Source: Hypericum androsaemum
Taxonomy: Eukaryota; Streptophyta; Magnoliopsida; Malpighiales; Hypericaceae
Assembly (NCBI GenBank): GCA_963995505.1
Contig: OZ023182.1
Location: forward strand, 4,022,707-4,086,706
Direction: 5' to 3'
Length of the DNA: 64,000 bases
Shown piece by piece: positions 10,556 to 23,490 of this stretch (position 1 is its first letter; the number at the start of each line of letters is the position of its first letter). Below the pieces are notes generated by a model. The model made no database searches. It saw only the letters and a list, made by a program, of their open reading frames with translations, and was not told the origin of the DNA. The position numbers and the translations under genes are program-made.

Positions 10556-12432
10556 TAACGAAACCCTCCTGATTTGAGTGCCAAGTGAAGTAAATTGCAC
10601 CACCCAAGTTATAAAAGACGTTGGTTTGTTGAACAGTTGTTGATCCACTAAGAAGAAGAAGAAAAAGTAGCAAACTTTCAAGGAAATCAATTGTCCGAAA
10701 AGGGGTTAGTCCCTCTCAAAGAACAATGCACCAAAGAGAGAAGAAAAGTGGGGAACGTGGGATAGGGAAGTGGAGAAGAAAGTGGATTGGTCTTCACTTG
10801 GGCATTTATTTGAATTTCAAAAGAATAGGTCCCGCTCGAATCCTATGGAGAAGTGTCAGATTTACTGGGTCCCACTTACATCTGCTAATTTAGATTCGAG
10901 CATGTTGCGAATTTTGAAAGATAATAAATTTATTCTAACAAATATAAACACTTGTTTAGTCATCTAAGGATAGAGAGGAAGTTGTTGGACTTATTTTTTT
11001 CCACTCCAACTGGACAAGCCACTGGGTGTCTAGTGGGATAAAAGAACATGAAAAGGTGCAATATTTTTGGTAAGACATGCAATTAAAGTCCCCAAAACGA
11101 CCAGACAGTTAAAATCTTCCTCTAGTCAGTGCACTCTAGATTGTAGTGTTGAATACTTTGTAAAAGAGATTAGATGTGCTCTTGCTATTTTACTCAATTG
11201 TTCTCTCCATAATATTTCTAGAACTCAAAACAATGTTGCGGATTAGCTCTATCATCAATCCCGCCTTAATCTTTTACCTCCGGATTGGGTGGAATCCCAT
11301 CCGAATGAACTTGATGTACTCATTCTCTCAGATTTTCCGACCTAATCTATATGTTTCGCTTTTCCTTAAAAAAAAGTCAGTGCACTCTAGATTCTCTGGC
11401 CTTTTCATAATTATATATAGGCTTGTTTTAATCTGATTACCAAAAATTAAAAAAAATTCATATTTATTTGTTGTAGTCGTGCCAAATGATTAAAAAATAT
11501 ATATATATTTTTTAATAAAACATTGATTTCATGTCTTACAAATTGAAAGAGTATTATTGAAGATCATTTTTAAATAAGCTTCGACATTGTTCAACATATA
11601 TTAGCAAGAATTTGACAAACAAATCTCAATGTTTCAAATTTAGGAATTTGTTATAGCCTCATTAGCACGTTTTATGCTCTGTTTATTTATACTTTCTCTT
11701 GTCTATATGTGAGAAATTAGTGGACTGGATAATTTTTTGCTGTCTATTTCATTTATAAAATACTAATTATTTCTTAAAAAATACAATTAGATCAGCTCAA
11801 GTTATTTAATAACAATATATACCGGTTGTCTAATATTATTGATGACCATGCATGTCAAGGTCATATGTTCTTCTTCTTCGAGCTCAAAAAAGTTATATAT
11901 ATTCTTGTACACATATTTTCAGAGTCAATGGATTATACTTATTTAAAAAAATTAGAACTATTATTTTCTAATTGCTCCCAACTGACGATTTATATTGGGG
12001 AAAAAATAGCTGGCTGCTCTTGTGTACTTTTTGCAAATTAACATGCACCAAATATTATTTATTATGGTAAATTGGTAATTGCTAAATATTATTATATAAT
12101 AATAAGGAGATTTTCAAATTCAACCCTAAAAAAAATATTTGACTGTGAAATTATTCTTTGTTATAATGTTATCCGAAGAATTAGATTGTGAGATGGGACC
12201 CATTGACTTCGAGGCAGACACGTTGTCTGTGGGTCCCAGATCCAGTTTTTAAAAATTATGGCGTGAACGGACTTGGCATGAAATCCGTGCAAATCTCGAT
12301 ATGCTTAGCATTTGGACTACAGATGTAGGGATGGCAATGGTTGTATTTGGACCGGAGATTCTCATAATCAGATTTAAAACTGGGGTTAAGGTTCTAAAAA
12401 CTATTTCAAAATTTAAGTAGAAGGTTTCGATT
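10556..12432. other. Upstream region of IQD, no gene seen
   Basis: The first several hundred bases should hold the IQD promoter and leader. The rest is AT-rich. A short inverted pair GGGACCCA/TGGGTCCC lies near 12194-12237. A hAT-like terminus TAGGGATGGCAATGG lies at about 12327, just before the solo LTR. No coding feature is supported. Confidence 0.5.
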
Positions 12433-12437
12433 ATGAT

Positions 12438-13139
12438 TGTTGGAAAATTGAATGAAAATTCAATACAAAAAGCCTAAAGTAAAAAGTTCAAGTGGAAGGC
12501 TAAAAAGTGGATATGGAAAGGAGAATCCCACATTGGAAAGTGCAACAAAAATTTTCTTGTTTATAAGGAGACTTTCTTTATTGACTAGAAAATAAGTTGA
12601 CTACCTAGATAGCCAACTCGAACTACGGTGAGGATGGTGCGTAGCAACATCTGCGCACGATGGGCATACTTGACACGTGCGCATCGTCGCGAGGAGCTGG
12701 AGGAGTCTTAAAATTTTGCCGAAGCTCGGACGGAGAGACAGAAGGGCTGGAACGTCCCGGAGACTTCCAGAAGTTCGAAAGATTACGAGAGCCACGAACG
12801 AAAGATCATTTTTATTTTGGCTGGAGAGGCACCTAGAGGGCAGCATGCTGGCCGAACGAACGCGTCTCCTCAGCATTGCTTCGTGCCCCTTCGGAAGTGC
12901 CTGCCTCCACTCCATCCAGCGCCTATAAATAGGCTCCTCCCCCTCATTTGCATCTCGCCTGAAGTTTCGAGGGTCGTTGTGCTACGAACTCGAAGTCCGA
13001 AAGTCATTGTATCTTGGGGACGATTGCCGCAGCCCGTAAACACTGAATACGGGGCAATCTCGTCTTACGGGGAAAGAGTCCAACTCTTGCCTCGACTATA
13101 CCAGATCCTAATCAAGTACACCACCTCCGACAAACAACA
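12438..13139 (+). mobile_element. Solo LTR of a copia-type retrotransposon
   Basis: A 702-bp unit starts TGTTGG and ends CAACA, so the termini form the TGTTG/CAACA inverted pair expected of an LTR. It is bounded by the perfect 5-bp target duplication ATGAT at 12433-12437 and 13140-13144. A TATA box (CTATAAATAG, 12923-12932) lies about two thirds along, in the position expected for an LTR promoter firing rightward. No internal retroelement domain or second LTR is present, so it is a recombination remnant. The open frames inside are not coding. Confidence 0.88.
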
Positions 13140-13144
13140 ATGAT

Positions 13145-14841
13145 TTATGATCTCTTTGAAACAATGATCAAAAGTTTTGGTTCCGAACCTCTGGTTACCT
13201 TGTATTCACTCTCTTCTATTCTTTAAAAAATATACCTTCTATTCTCAATTCTCAATTTTTGTGTGATATTACTAATAAAAATGGATTGAAGTAGTAAATT
13301 AGTTTTAAGAATAAATTCGTTCAACCTTAATTAATAAAAAACATTATCAAGAGTATCAATTATACATGATATCGCTCAATTATAAATATCATATATTAAA
13401 AAAATTGTGCTACTGAAGCCCAAACCCGCAGAAACACTGCTAATTCATATGCGTAGACATAACTTATTCGAAATATGATGGTAACGAGAGGATGCGACAA
13501 ATAAAAAAGACAAGAAATGTGCAAACATTTGGAATTTTGGATTTGCCCCAACGGCCAAAAACTCGTATGCTGCACCTTTACAATGATTCCAGGTAGATTT
13601 TACATTATTGGTGACAATCATGGAGCAAATTTAAATCTTTCACCGATTGAAATTCGGAATCTAAAAGATCGGTTAAGTCATGTCAGAAGAATTACAAATT
13701 AATTTGCCTTTTGGAACAAAATTTTGAAGGAGCGGAGATGGAAAATTTGCTTCCTTGCATGTAACCTAACCGGCATGTGCAAGAGGTTAGGCATGTGCAA
13801 GAGGGAAGGAGTTATGGGTAAAACTAGTTCGAGTTTGTATTAATTAATTCAGCGTTATTCAAATATAGAATAGTAAAAAGGTTTAAATTTTTTTGTAATT
13901 ATATAACGATTTAGCCCATCGAACTCCGAAATTAGCATAAAACAAGACCTTGTAGCAATCAAATTGCTCATCGATCCGGGAGAAAAGGAGACTGCACCAG
14001 TTGGGTTCCAACTCCCAATCAACTTCAAATTACAACCAATAGAAAGCTATCGGAATTCGGTGCCCCGATCCATTTATTTTAAAAAAAACCCTTCAAATTT
14101 CAATAGACGAGACATCCCGACGCAGGTAAAGAACCAATGTACAATGTAAAAAGATGGAGACCAACTTGGGAATTGCATGTTTGTACAATTTTTATTGGCC
14201 AATCTTTTACGGATATTAACTTATCAAAAAAAATCTTTTACGACTATTATCAGGTCTTAAGAGAATAATTTTTTAGGTAAAAAAAAAATACTGTGTACTT
14301 TGATTGATTTTCACACCATTATCTTGTGATTTCAAAATGTTAGATGAGGTGACATATGTTTCTCTAAATGACATCATAATATTTGAATAAAAATTTTAAT
14401 ATAAATACCCTCGAATATAATTAAAAAATATTTTTAAATTTTTTTCAGAAACAAATAATGAAAACCGCACTCTCCTACTTTGGTCATATTTTTTTATTTA
14501 TTTTTAAAATTTTAACAATACTTAAGGATAGCATTGTCTAAAAAAAATTTAAATAGTGAGGTGACAAATAGAAAATTTTCTATCACTTGATTGAAACCAC
14601 AGTATAAAGTTGTCATTTATCATTTTTAATGATATTTTTTAAGTTAGAAAAGCTTAAACAAATGTTTTGACATGAATTCATTTAATACCACGTGGTGACA
14701 AGTGTCCGCTGGTTTATTGTCCACTCGGAAATAAATAAAAACAACTTTTACATAGGATTCATTTTTTCCTAATCAAATCATTACACGAAAATTTGAAAGA
14801 CGTTGGTACGTGTAACAAAAGGTATTGGAAAACGAGCCTTT
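13145..14841. other. Intergenic stretch between solo LTR and large MULE
   Basis: AT-rich. Short frames at 13517-13702 and 13964-14149 have no family match. About 14250-14640 shows weak inverted similarity (ACTGTG-TTT-GATTGA type) that could be an old MITE, but I could not define its ends. Confidence 0.45.
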
Positions 14842-15949
14842 CAATCCACGGAAACTGGATTCAGTAGGGACTACTTAGTGGATGTCCCCACGGAGGGGAC
14901 TCATTCTGGGCTGTAAGATTTGACGATTTTAATGCTCTTTTGATCTAATGGACCAAAATCGTTGAGGGTATTATTAGTTTTTAACATTCAAGTTGGCAGA
15001 GTGGGCTTCCCGCCCAGCCTAAAACCTGTAACCCACGATTTTCCAAATTCGTAGCCCTCTTCATCTTCCAATTTGAAAAAACTCATTATCCACGAAGTCC
15101 CAAAAATCTTGGCCCTCTTCTCCTTCAAGAGAAAGCCCTCGACAGCACCTGAGAAAAGTCGTCCGACCATATCTAGCCGAGGAAGCCATCGGCGGCACCT
15201 TGGTGAAATCCACTAGGCGTAACTCCCGTCACCCGAGGAAGCCATCGACGGCCCCTTGGAAAAAAGTTATCGAGGGCACCTGGAAATAGCCTGCCAAGAT
15301 CCTTCGACCCTTCACCCGTTAGTCCTAAATTATTGTGACTCAAAACTGGTAAGTTAATAAGTTTTAACCCGTCCACATTGATCTCTTTCTGCTGACCTGG
15401 TAAGTTAATCACTTTTCCCTTTTCCTTTCTCTTTTTGGCTACCGACCCCTTGTTTCTGTAGTGTGAAGTGGGTGATTCTTGTTGCAATAGGTTGAAGGAG
15501 GCTATTTTGTGGACTAGGAATAGTGTCTCTGTAGAGAGATGTTTGGCAAGAGGATGATTAACACCAGGTAAAATTTCAACTTGATTTTGTTAGTTTTCTT
15601 GTACTGTTATTATTGTTATTTTTCTTTTTTGTGTTATCAAAATTATTTACTTATTTTTGTAGTACAAGAAAGGAACAGGTCAATATGAAGCGGAAGGCTG
15701 AGGGAAGCCGGAGCAAAGACAATAAGAAGTCAGGAAAAAAGGTACTAATTATGTCCTCGCATTTGTACATGTATGATCCAAATTCCAAAAATGTGTAAGA
15801 AGGGGGAGGAGAAATCGTTGAAAGATACTAATTATTATTTATTTGCATGTGGTATTTGCAGTTGAAGATTAAGAAGAAGGGAGAGGAGAAATTGTTGAAA
15901 AATGATAAGAATACCTTTGAAAAGGAAAAGGTACTGAATCCCTTTTTTG

Positions 15950-16135
15950 GTGTGGATTTGAGTTGATATCGGTTTGGATCTTAATTCGATACTGGTTTGG
16001 TTGTGAGTTTATACTGGTTTGGATGCATCTCAGCCTTGGTTTGGTTGTGAACTTATTCTGGGTTCAAAGTGCATTGATACTGGTCTGAATGTTAGTTGAT
16101 ACTGGTTTAGTTTTGTAATTAAATTTATTCTTGAC
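15950..16135 (+). repeat. 22-bp minisatellite, sense orientation, ULP gene intron
   Basis: Degenerate repeats with cores such as GATACTGGTTTGG and GATATCGGTTTGG fill the intron between the second and third exons of the ULP-like gene. The T-rich strand is the gene's sense strand. Confidence 0.75.
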
Positions 16136-17284
16136 AATCGTTGTTATATGTGTTTCATGTCAGACTTTAAAATTATTCGGCCAGCCTAGGAAATTAATCA
16201 GTGTGAACGAGTTCTTGAATCAAAAATTTTCTGATGGTTCCAAGGTGGAACGAAGGGATTATATAAGAATGGCTGGTTTTGGTTTTTTTTTTAGCTGGCT
16301 GTAGATGATCCTTCTCCGGAAGACATGATGGAAGTTGTCAACTTTTGTCAACTCGAGCAAAAGGTTTTCTTAACCGAGGAGCACGTTGCAAGGATTTATG
16401 GTCTTGAATTTGGTAGTCAGGATATCACTCTGGATATGAAACTGACTCCAGTGCAAAGGGACACTTACAGATCAGAGGCTGACAGTTTGGGTTTGGCACC
16501 GTCTGATGCCAATTATATTAGAGTGAAGAATATAGAAAATGCATTGAAAGGGAAAGGAAAAAAAGGTATAATTGATTATGATTGGGCTAAACTTTATATT
16601 CTCTGCGCCTTAGGCGTGTTTCTTGTGCCCCCAACATCAGAGGTCCTACCATTGAAATACTGGTATTATGTTAATCTACTCTCCCAGGTGTCAAGGTATA
16701 ACTGGTGCAAATTCGTGGCTGATAAGATGAATGAAGAGTTAGGCAAATGTTTGAAGTATTTCAAAACTAGCAAACTCATCAAAATGGGCTGCAATGCTCA
16801 TGCTTTGTTGCATTATTTCAAAACATGCAATAGTGAGAAGATTTCTCCTGTTTCTTCAAGCACCACCACTAGTGCTTCCCATTTTCAGAATATATCTTTG
16901 ACCTAGGTATTTCATAATTTGTTTGTCTGTTTGAACAAATTAAAGATATATACGTTGATCTAATTATGGTGTTTGTTTTTTGCCAAAACCAATGTAGCTT
17001 TATGCAACTCATTACAAGCTTATCCAGGAGCGAGATAATTTAGAAGCTCGGCAGAAAGCTTTAGATGAATCCATTAATATGGTGAAGTTACTTATCGACG
17101 ATAGACAGACTACAGAGAAAGGAACCAGTGTGGTAGGAGATGGTGTTGTTAAAGATGGTGATGAAGATAAAGAGGAGAACGATGAGAAGGAAGATGTTGC
17201 TGTGAGTGTCCCTCTTTATCTTGGACGTTCTTATTTTTCATTATTTTGGATGGATATAGTTTTTGCATGTAAAATGTTTCTCAT

Positions 17285-17650
17285 AACCACACGAAAATGA
17301 TATTGGTTTGCTTGTGATATGATTTTGAGTTTCTGAAATGATGTTGGTTTGTATATAAAATGAGATTGGTTGGCGTAGCAATTGATCTTGCTATCCATTT
17401 CATGGAATACTGGTTTTGCTTTCGAGTTGATTTTGTTTTGCATTCGACAGAATACTGGTTTGCTTTGTGAAACGATATTGGTTTGTTTTGGAAGCTATAG
17501 TGGTTTATTTGTGAAACGATATCGGTTTGCATATGCGATGATATTGGTTTACATTTGTTAGAAAATTGGTTTGCATTCGAGGTGATATTGGTTTGCATTC
17601 AACGTGATCATTGGTTTGCTGTCCATTGATCCTGTATTCATACCCTTTTT
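17285..17650 (+). repeat. 22-bp minisatellite, sense orientation, ULP gene intron
   Basis: About fifteen degenerate copies of the GATATTGGTTTGC-type unit occupy this intron of the ULP-like gene. All run in the gene's sense direction. Confidence 0.85.
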
Positions 17651-18704
17651 GTTGTTTGATAGCAGGGGGCCAATGAGGACTATGATTTGGGCAATGAGGA
17701 GGAGTTGGAGGAGGATATTTTGGGCAATCATGAGATGGATGAGAAGGAGGATGAGGATCATGTCCAAGAGGATAAGGGCAGCGAGGGTAAGTATAATGTC
17801 AATGCGAATGAAAATATTTATCATGATGGGCATAGAGAGGATGTTCATCTTGATGATAAGTGGGCCATCATACGATGTACGACAAGAGATGCCTGTGAGT
17901 TAGTTAACATATCGAGCCCTTTGACATGTGATACAAGTTTCTATGATGAAGCTTCCGCCTTTGCAGATAAGTTTGCAGCTGGTGGTGCCGATGGTTCGGA
18001 CGGTCCGTCTGTTATGGAGGATGCTCAGAACACAGTTCGTGAACCAGAACCAATAGTGTTGCCTAATAAGGATGACACTAGTGTGGTTGATCATAAGAGG
18101 AAGACGAGAGCCAGTTACGCTCTCAGGACTCCATATACGGACCCTGCACCAAAAATGCGCAAGAAAGTGCCGGCACCAAAAAAGGGCAAGAATCCGATTG
18201 TCATGCCTGATGATGATGATGATTTTGAGATTATTGGAGGTAGCAATTTCGTCAATGCGTCACTCAGACAGTTCACCCGAGATTTTGTCATAACAAATGA
18301 GAGGGTGGAGGCTGCAAAGGCTTGTTTTAAGTCTTTGACTAGTGGTCAAAAGAATATTCTTGTCAAGTATGCAAACGACAGAGCTAAAGCAAAAGAATTA
18401 CCGTAAGTCTTAGATTACTTAATAGTTACATTTTGCAATCAACATTTTTCTAAGAATATGAAATTTGTTTTTCAGTGGCGAACAACTGTGTTTTGACCAT
18501 TGTGAGCATTTGATACGCATGAATTTTGAAACCCTTCAGGGAAGGCAATGGATTTCTTCCGGAGTTGTGGATGTGTATGGACGCTTTCTTGGGAGACGTG
18601 TGCATAATATGAACATTCATATTGATCGCATTGTGTTCCATATCAATACTATTATTAGTATTTTCTTAATGCTTTCTAAGTTATACACTAATTTAAAGTT
18701 TTAA

Positions 18705-19035
18705 TTTTTTATTAATATTGGTTTCACATTGATTTGGTATTGGTTTGATCCTGAATATATATTGGTATGGATTTGAGTTATTACTGGTTTTACCCTGAAT
18801 TGGTACTAGTTTTAGATTGAATGTATACTGGTTTAAATTTCTGAATCAAGTACATACTGGTTTGACTGTCCCTTGACATTTGTTTGAATGTGCATTGCTG
18901 CTGTTTTGATGTGATTACATACTGGTTCGTGTGTGACTTGATATTTGATTTTCTTGCAATTGATATTGTGCATTCGACACTGCTTTGGTTGACATGTTTG
19001 TGTGTGAATTGATATTGAACTATACCTTTTTTTCT
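18705..19035 (+). repeat. 22-bp minisatellite, sense orientation, ULP gene intron
   Basis: Diverged copies (ATATTGGTTTC, TACTGGTTTTACC, ACATACTGGTTTGACTG) fill the intron before the exon at 19080, again T-rich on the sense strand. Confidence 0.75.
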
Positions 19036-19974
19036 CAGTTTTAATTATTGACATGTATCATCTCATTAAAATATTGTAGGGCACAATTCTGCGATACACT
19101 TTTCCCGACGTTGAAACTCAAGAGGCTGAGGAACAAAGACAAGTTGTTTGCGATGAATTACGTCATACCGTTCAAATGGCTTATCCATATGCCATGCACT
19201 ACCTCTATGAATTCCATATGTAAGTCGTTCAGAAATTGGTTTCCATTTTTTTACTGTATTTCTATAGAATACTTCTTTTCGACCGCAAAAGTACGTTGAT
19301 TAATATATTTTTTTCTCTTTTTGGTGATAGTGGATCTTTCCATACTGTAATAATCAACACTTCTCTGTCTTTGTCATTGATACATTGTCAAAGGGCAGTT
19401 ACATTTTGGATAGTCTTACTGTTGGAGAGGAGAAGGATGTCATCCTCTCAAGTATTGGGATAAGGATACCAGATTATATTGCTCCCTTCATGGCAAAAAT
19501 CAAAGGGATTGATGGGATGGATTTCGAATGAAAAGTCCTATCAAATTGTCCAAAATAACCGGATGGGTTTAGTTGTAGCATATTTGCGTGCAAGTTTATG
19601 GAGTACTACACGCATCTTTGGGGATGCAATAAATTCCCGCAGCTTGATTGGGATGACCCCAAAGTTTTAGCAGGGTTCAAAAAAGATATTTGTGTTGATC
19701 TTATTGCATAGCCGAATAATTTGCTACTGCCAACCATATTGACCCAAGCGTTGCAGTTGTATGAAGGAACAAAGAGAAGGGTTTATATAAGATCAAAGAA
19801 TTTGGCTAGGTAGAAGGGTAAATTGTAGCCACATTTTATAACTGAAACATGATTATTTTTAGACTTCTTTTAGGTATTTTTATGGTGCCATTTTGGTTTT
19901 GTATTTGACTTGATATCTCTTAAGATGATTTGCAAGAGTTTTTATCTTAACTAATATTTTTGTCATACAATTCT

Positions 19975-20430
19975 AACCAATATTATAACTCGATCAAATC
20001 AATATCAGAATTCGTTGAAACCAATATCAGAACACCCTCAAACCAACATCTTAACACCTTCAAGCCAATATCAGAACGACTTCAAACCAAAATCAGAACA
20101 CGTTGAAACTAATGTCAGAACATGTTTAAACCAAAATCAGAACTTGTCAGTTGCAATATCCAAGATCGTCGAAACCAATATCAAACTCGTGGAAACCATT
20201 AGCAAATAACTTTTAAAAAATTATCCGAATACATCCAATCCAATATCAAAACACCTTCAAACCAATATCATAACTCGTTCAAACCAATATCAGAACTAGT
20301 TCAAATCGATATCAGAATTCGTTCATTAAAACCGATATCAGAACACGCAAAAACCAATATCAGAACACATTCAATATCGTAATGCATGCAAGACAACATA
20401 CTTTGACCGAATATAAATTCAACGTTCCAC
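19975..20430 (-). repeat. 22-bp minisatellite, flipped orientation
   Basis: The repeat now reads AAACCAATATCAGAAC on the + strand, the reverse complement of the copies upstream. The switch falls after the ULP stop (19711) and before the first of these units. It continues in the sense direction of the transposase gene. Confidence 0.85.
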
Positions 20431-20849
20431 TTTCATTTAATAAAGATGAAATATTTCCTAACAGATAAACCAATATCGTTTTAAACATAAAATATAATTA
20501 CTAACAATTATGTCATTTTCATAACTCCTGCAAAGGTCGATTCAAGTCTATTTCTAAATGATTATGCTGCTCTTCTCTCTCCTGGTATGAGCCATTGGTT
20601 GGACTGTCATTTTACTTCTGTCTTTTCCGCTGGTACTTTTTCTTTGATATTTGCCGTCCGATTTCGTTTGCACTTTTCATTCTCTTTCTTGTCCTCCTTT
20701 GATTTTCTCGTATTTTTATAGTTTTACTCAATGCTTTGGATGATGATTGTACATCATTCTCTAGCCGTGCTTGTGGTATGGAGGTACCTTCATTCGAACA
20801 AACGAGTGTAAGTAGTATAAAAAAAAGATGAAAACAAATATGAAAACTA

Positions 20850-21850
20850 GGCGAAAACAATATCACAACCCGTCGAAACCAATTTCAAAACCAGTCGAAA
20901 CCAATATCAGAACAGATGAAAACCAATATCAAAATTCGTTCAAACCGATATAAAAAACCATCAAATCAATATCAGAACCAGTCGAAACCAATAACAGAAC
21001 CAGTCGAAACTAATATCAGAACCAGTCGAAACTAATATCAGAACTATCCGAAACTAATATCAGAACAGATGAAAACCAATATCAAAATTTGTTCAGACTA
21101 ATATAAAAAACCGTCAAACCAATATCAAAACCAGTCGAAACCAATAACAGAACTAGTCGAAACTAATATCAGAACCAGTTGTAACCAATAACAGAACAAG
21201 TAGAAATCAATATCAGAACTACTCGAAACAAATATCAGAACTATCTGAAACCAATATCAGAACAGATGAAAACTAATATCAAAATTTGTTCAGACCAATA
21301 TAAAAAACTGTCAAACCAATATCAAAACCAGTCGAAACTAATAACAGAACTAGTCGAAACTAATATCAGAACCAGTCGAAACTAATAACAGAACAAGTAA
21401 AAACCAATATCAGAACTACTCGAAACTAATATCAGAATTATCCGAAACTAATATCAGAACAGGTGAAAACCAATATCAAAATTCATTCAGGCCAATATAA
21501 AAAACCATCAAACCAATATCAAAACCAGTCGAAACCAATAACAGAACAAGTCAAAACTAATATCAGAACCAGTCGAAACAAATAACCGAACAAGTAGAAA
21601 CTAATATCAGAACTACTCGAAACCAATATCAGAACTAGTCGAAACCAATATCAGAACTAGTCGAAACCAATATCAGAACTAGTCGAAACTAATATCAAAA
21701 TTAGTTCAAACTTCAAACCAATATCAAAATACCTTCAAACCAATATCATAACACGTTGAAACCAAAATCAGAACCCGTTTAAACCACTATCAGGACACAT
21801 GCAAGCCAATATCAGCACAGATAAAAACCAATATACTATGACCATTCATT
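20850..21850 (-). repeat. Dense 22-bp minisatellite array with a ~197-bp higher-order period
   Basis: About 45 near-contiguous units built on GAAACCAATATCAGAAC. A distinctive variant (GTTCAGACYAATATAAAAAAC) appears near 20936, 21091, 21288 and 21485. The last two intervals are both about 197 bp, close to nine units, so nine-unit blocks have been duplicated. The array lies in the 3' spacer between the convergent ULP and transposase genes. Confidence 0.88.
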
Positions 21851-23194
21851 TATAATATAAGTTCAACGTTCAACAACAATATGATTAAGATTTTTTACCT
21901 TGTATGCTACAACGTGAGAATTGTTGCATCATAGTATCCAAATTGTCGTCAACAAATTTCACTGCATCTGGATCCATAGACACGAGAGCTGCCAAATGAT
22001 TCATCTTTTGCGTTAGATACTGGTAGTATTGGGCATAGTTATCTTCTGGCAGTGTGGTTTTCATAGTTATATCCAATCCATCCTTAGTATTTTTTGTCCA
22101 CCGTTTTATCACATAGTGTTGAGGCAATGTTCCGAACTCAGCATAACCAGCGAAGCCACTCAAAGTATCCATCACCTTCAGTATGTGTTTGCACAATAAT
22201 CCAAGGCTTTCATACAGCCTGCACGAGCATGTAAGTACCATATTTGTCTTCTGAATTACCACCATTCTTACATCAATCTTACTTCCATTTGTTTCAAGCT
22301 TATAGACACGGTATTTGGAGGCATCACACTGCAGTGTACGTGTGATAAGTCAAGCAATATAAAATATGCGACTCTAGTGTGTAATATTATATTTTTGTTA
22401 CCTATTAAAGGACGGCCATCCAATGCTACTTCAATTTGGTAGTGACGAGATTCCTCATATTGCTGTTGGAACTTTTCAAATATTTTATGCGTGTACATCT
22501 CTGCTGATGTAACCAACGAGCTATTTCTGTGTCGGTTGTTAGGCAACTTATTTTTCGCTTCGAACTCAGCCATCCTCTCTGCACGTCTTTTGCTATTAAC
22601 CATGTTGTTAAAATGTGTAAAGAATTCAAGCAAGTTGTAATCACATTGCAAATACCCTCGTACAATACTGTTGCAAGATTCAACAACTTGTGTTGTAACC
22701 ATGCCAGCAGTAAAATATTCCCTAACCCAAGCTGATGACCACTGTGTTCGATATCGATGTATGGAATCCAGCCATTGGTGCCCTCCCGATGAAAAGCACT
22801 CTTGAATCATTTTATTCCAGAATTAATCAAATTCTACTTCATCGTCAGCTTCGTATATTAGATAATTGAATGCTTGCAATACTTCATTTGTGCATAGATG
22901 AATTAACCTTTTCTTAGCATTCTCTAATATGTACCAGGTGCATAGCGCGTGGTATGTACCTGGCAATTCCGAACTTATTGTGTTAGCAATTGCTTGGGCT
23001 TGATCGGTGAATATGGTCTTGGGCGCTCTGTTTTTCATGCATTTCAAGAATGTTCGAAACAACCATTGGAAAGATGATGTTGTCTTATCGAACAAAAGTG
23101 CATCTTTAAAAATGCACGTCATGCGATGGTGATTGAAACCTGCGAAAAGAGCTGCACAATAATATGCCCAATAAATTTAAAGCAGTACCACTTT

Positions 23195-23490
23195 ACTCAT
23201 AAATCAATATTTGAACTCTTGAAAACCAGTATCACTGTACACCAATAACAGTATAACATCAGAAGCAGACGAATAAGATCACATGTGAAAACCAACATTA
23301 GAAGACTTGCAAACCTGTATCTCATTATACTCAGCAATAATGCACTACATTGAAACAATCATAACATTAGAAGCAAACCAATATTGTTTCACAGATCAAC
23401 TATTATCAGAACACATGACAACCACTATCACATTATATTCAAACCAATATCAGTAAATATGAAATATCATTGCACCTGCAATACTACTTC
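23195..23490 (-). repeat. 22-bp minisatellite in transposase intron
   Basis: Loose copies (AAAACCAGTATCAC, AAACCAATATTG, CAAACCAATATCAG on +) in the intron between the exon ending 23509 and the exon starting about 23140. On the transposase strand they read as T-rich sense units. Confidence 0.7.

Larger units (their letters stand above)
15685..19711 (+). pseudogene. MULE-borne ULP1-like (C48) cysteine protease gene, inactivated
   Basis: Likely exons: 15685-15741, about 15862-15931, 16164-16914, 16997-17200, 17664-18402, 18475-about 18603, 19080-19219 and 19331-19711. The N-terminal part (ISVNEFL, EDMMEVVNFCQLEQKVFLTE, DYDWAKLYILCALGVFLVPP, RYNWCKFVADKMNEEL) is the module that precedes ULP1 domains in plant MULEs. 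An acidic spacer follows, then the C48 domain: active-site His in NQHFSVFVID (19358-19360), Asp in ILDS (19409-19411) and Cys in DGFSC (19574-19576). It is broken by a 1-nt loss in a T run near 16289, TAG at the exon end near 16904, TGA at 19529 and TAA at 19556 where the oxyanion-hole Gln is expected. Introns are packed with the TGATATTGGTTT minisatellite. The join between the exons ending 19219 and starting 19331 is uncertain in phase. Confidence 0.8.

Noticed and set aside
12327..12437. hAT-like end TAGGGATGGCAATGG before the solo LTR, and TGCCATCCCTA near 44967-44977
   Set aside because: Each is a single terminus without a partner or target duplication; such words also occur by chance.
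12601..12928. Open frames on both strands inside 12.6-12.9 kb
   Set aside because: They lie inside the solo LTR, which is GC-rich and non-coding.
15173..15487. Minus-strand frame with a repeated GRLFPGALDNF-like peptide
   Set aside because: Lies in the 5' untranslated zone of the MULE; no family match and a small internal repeat explains the openness.
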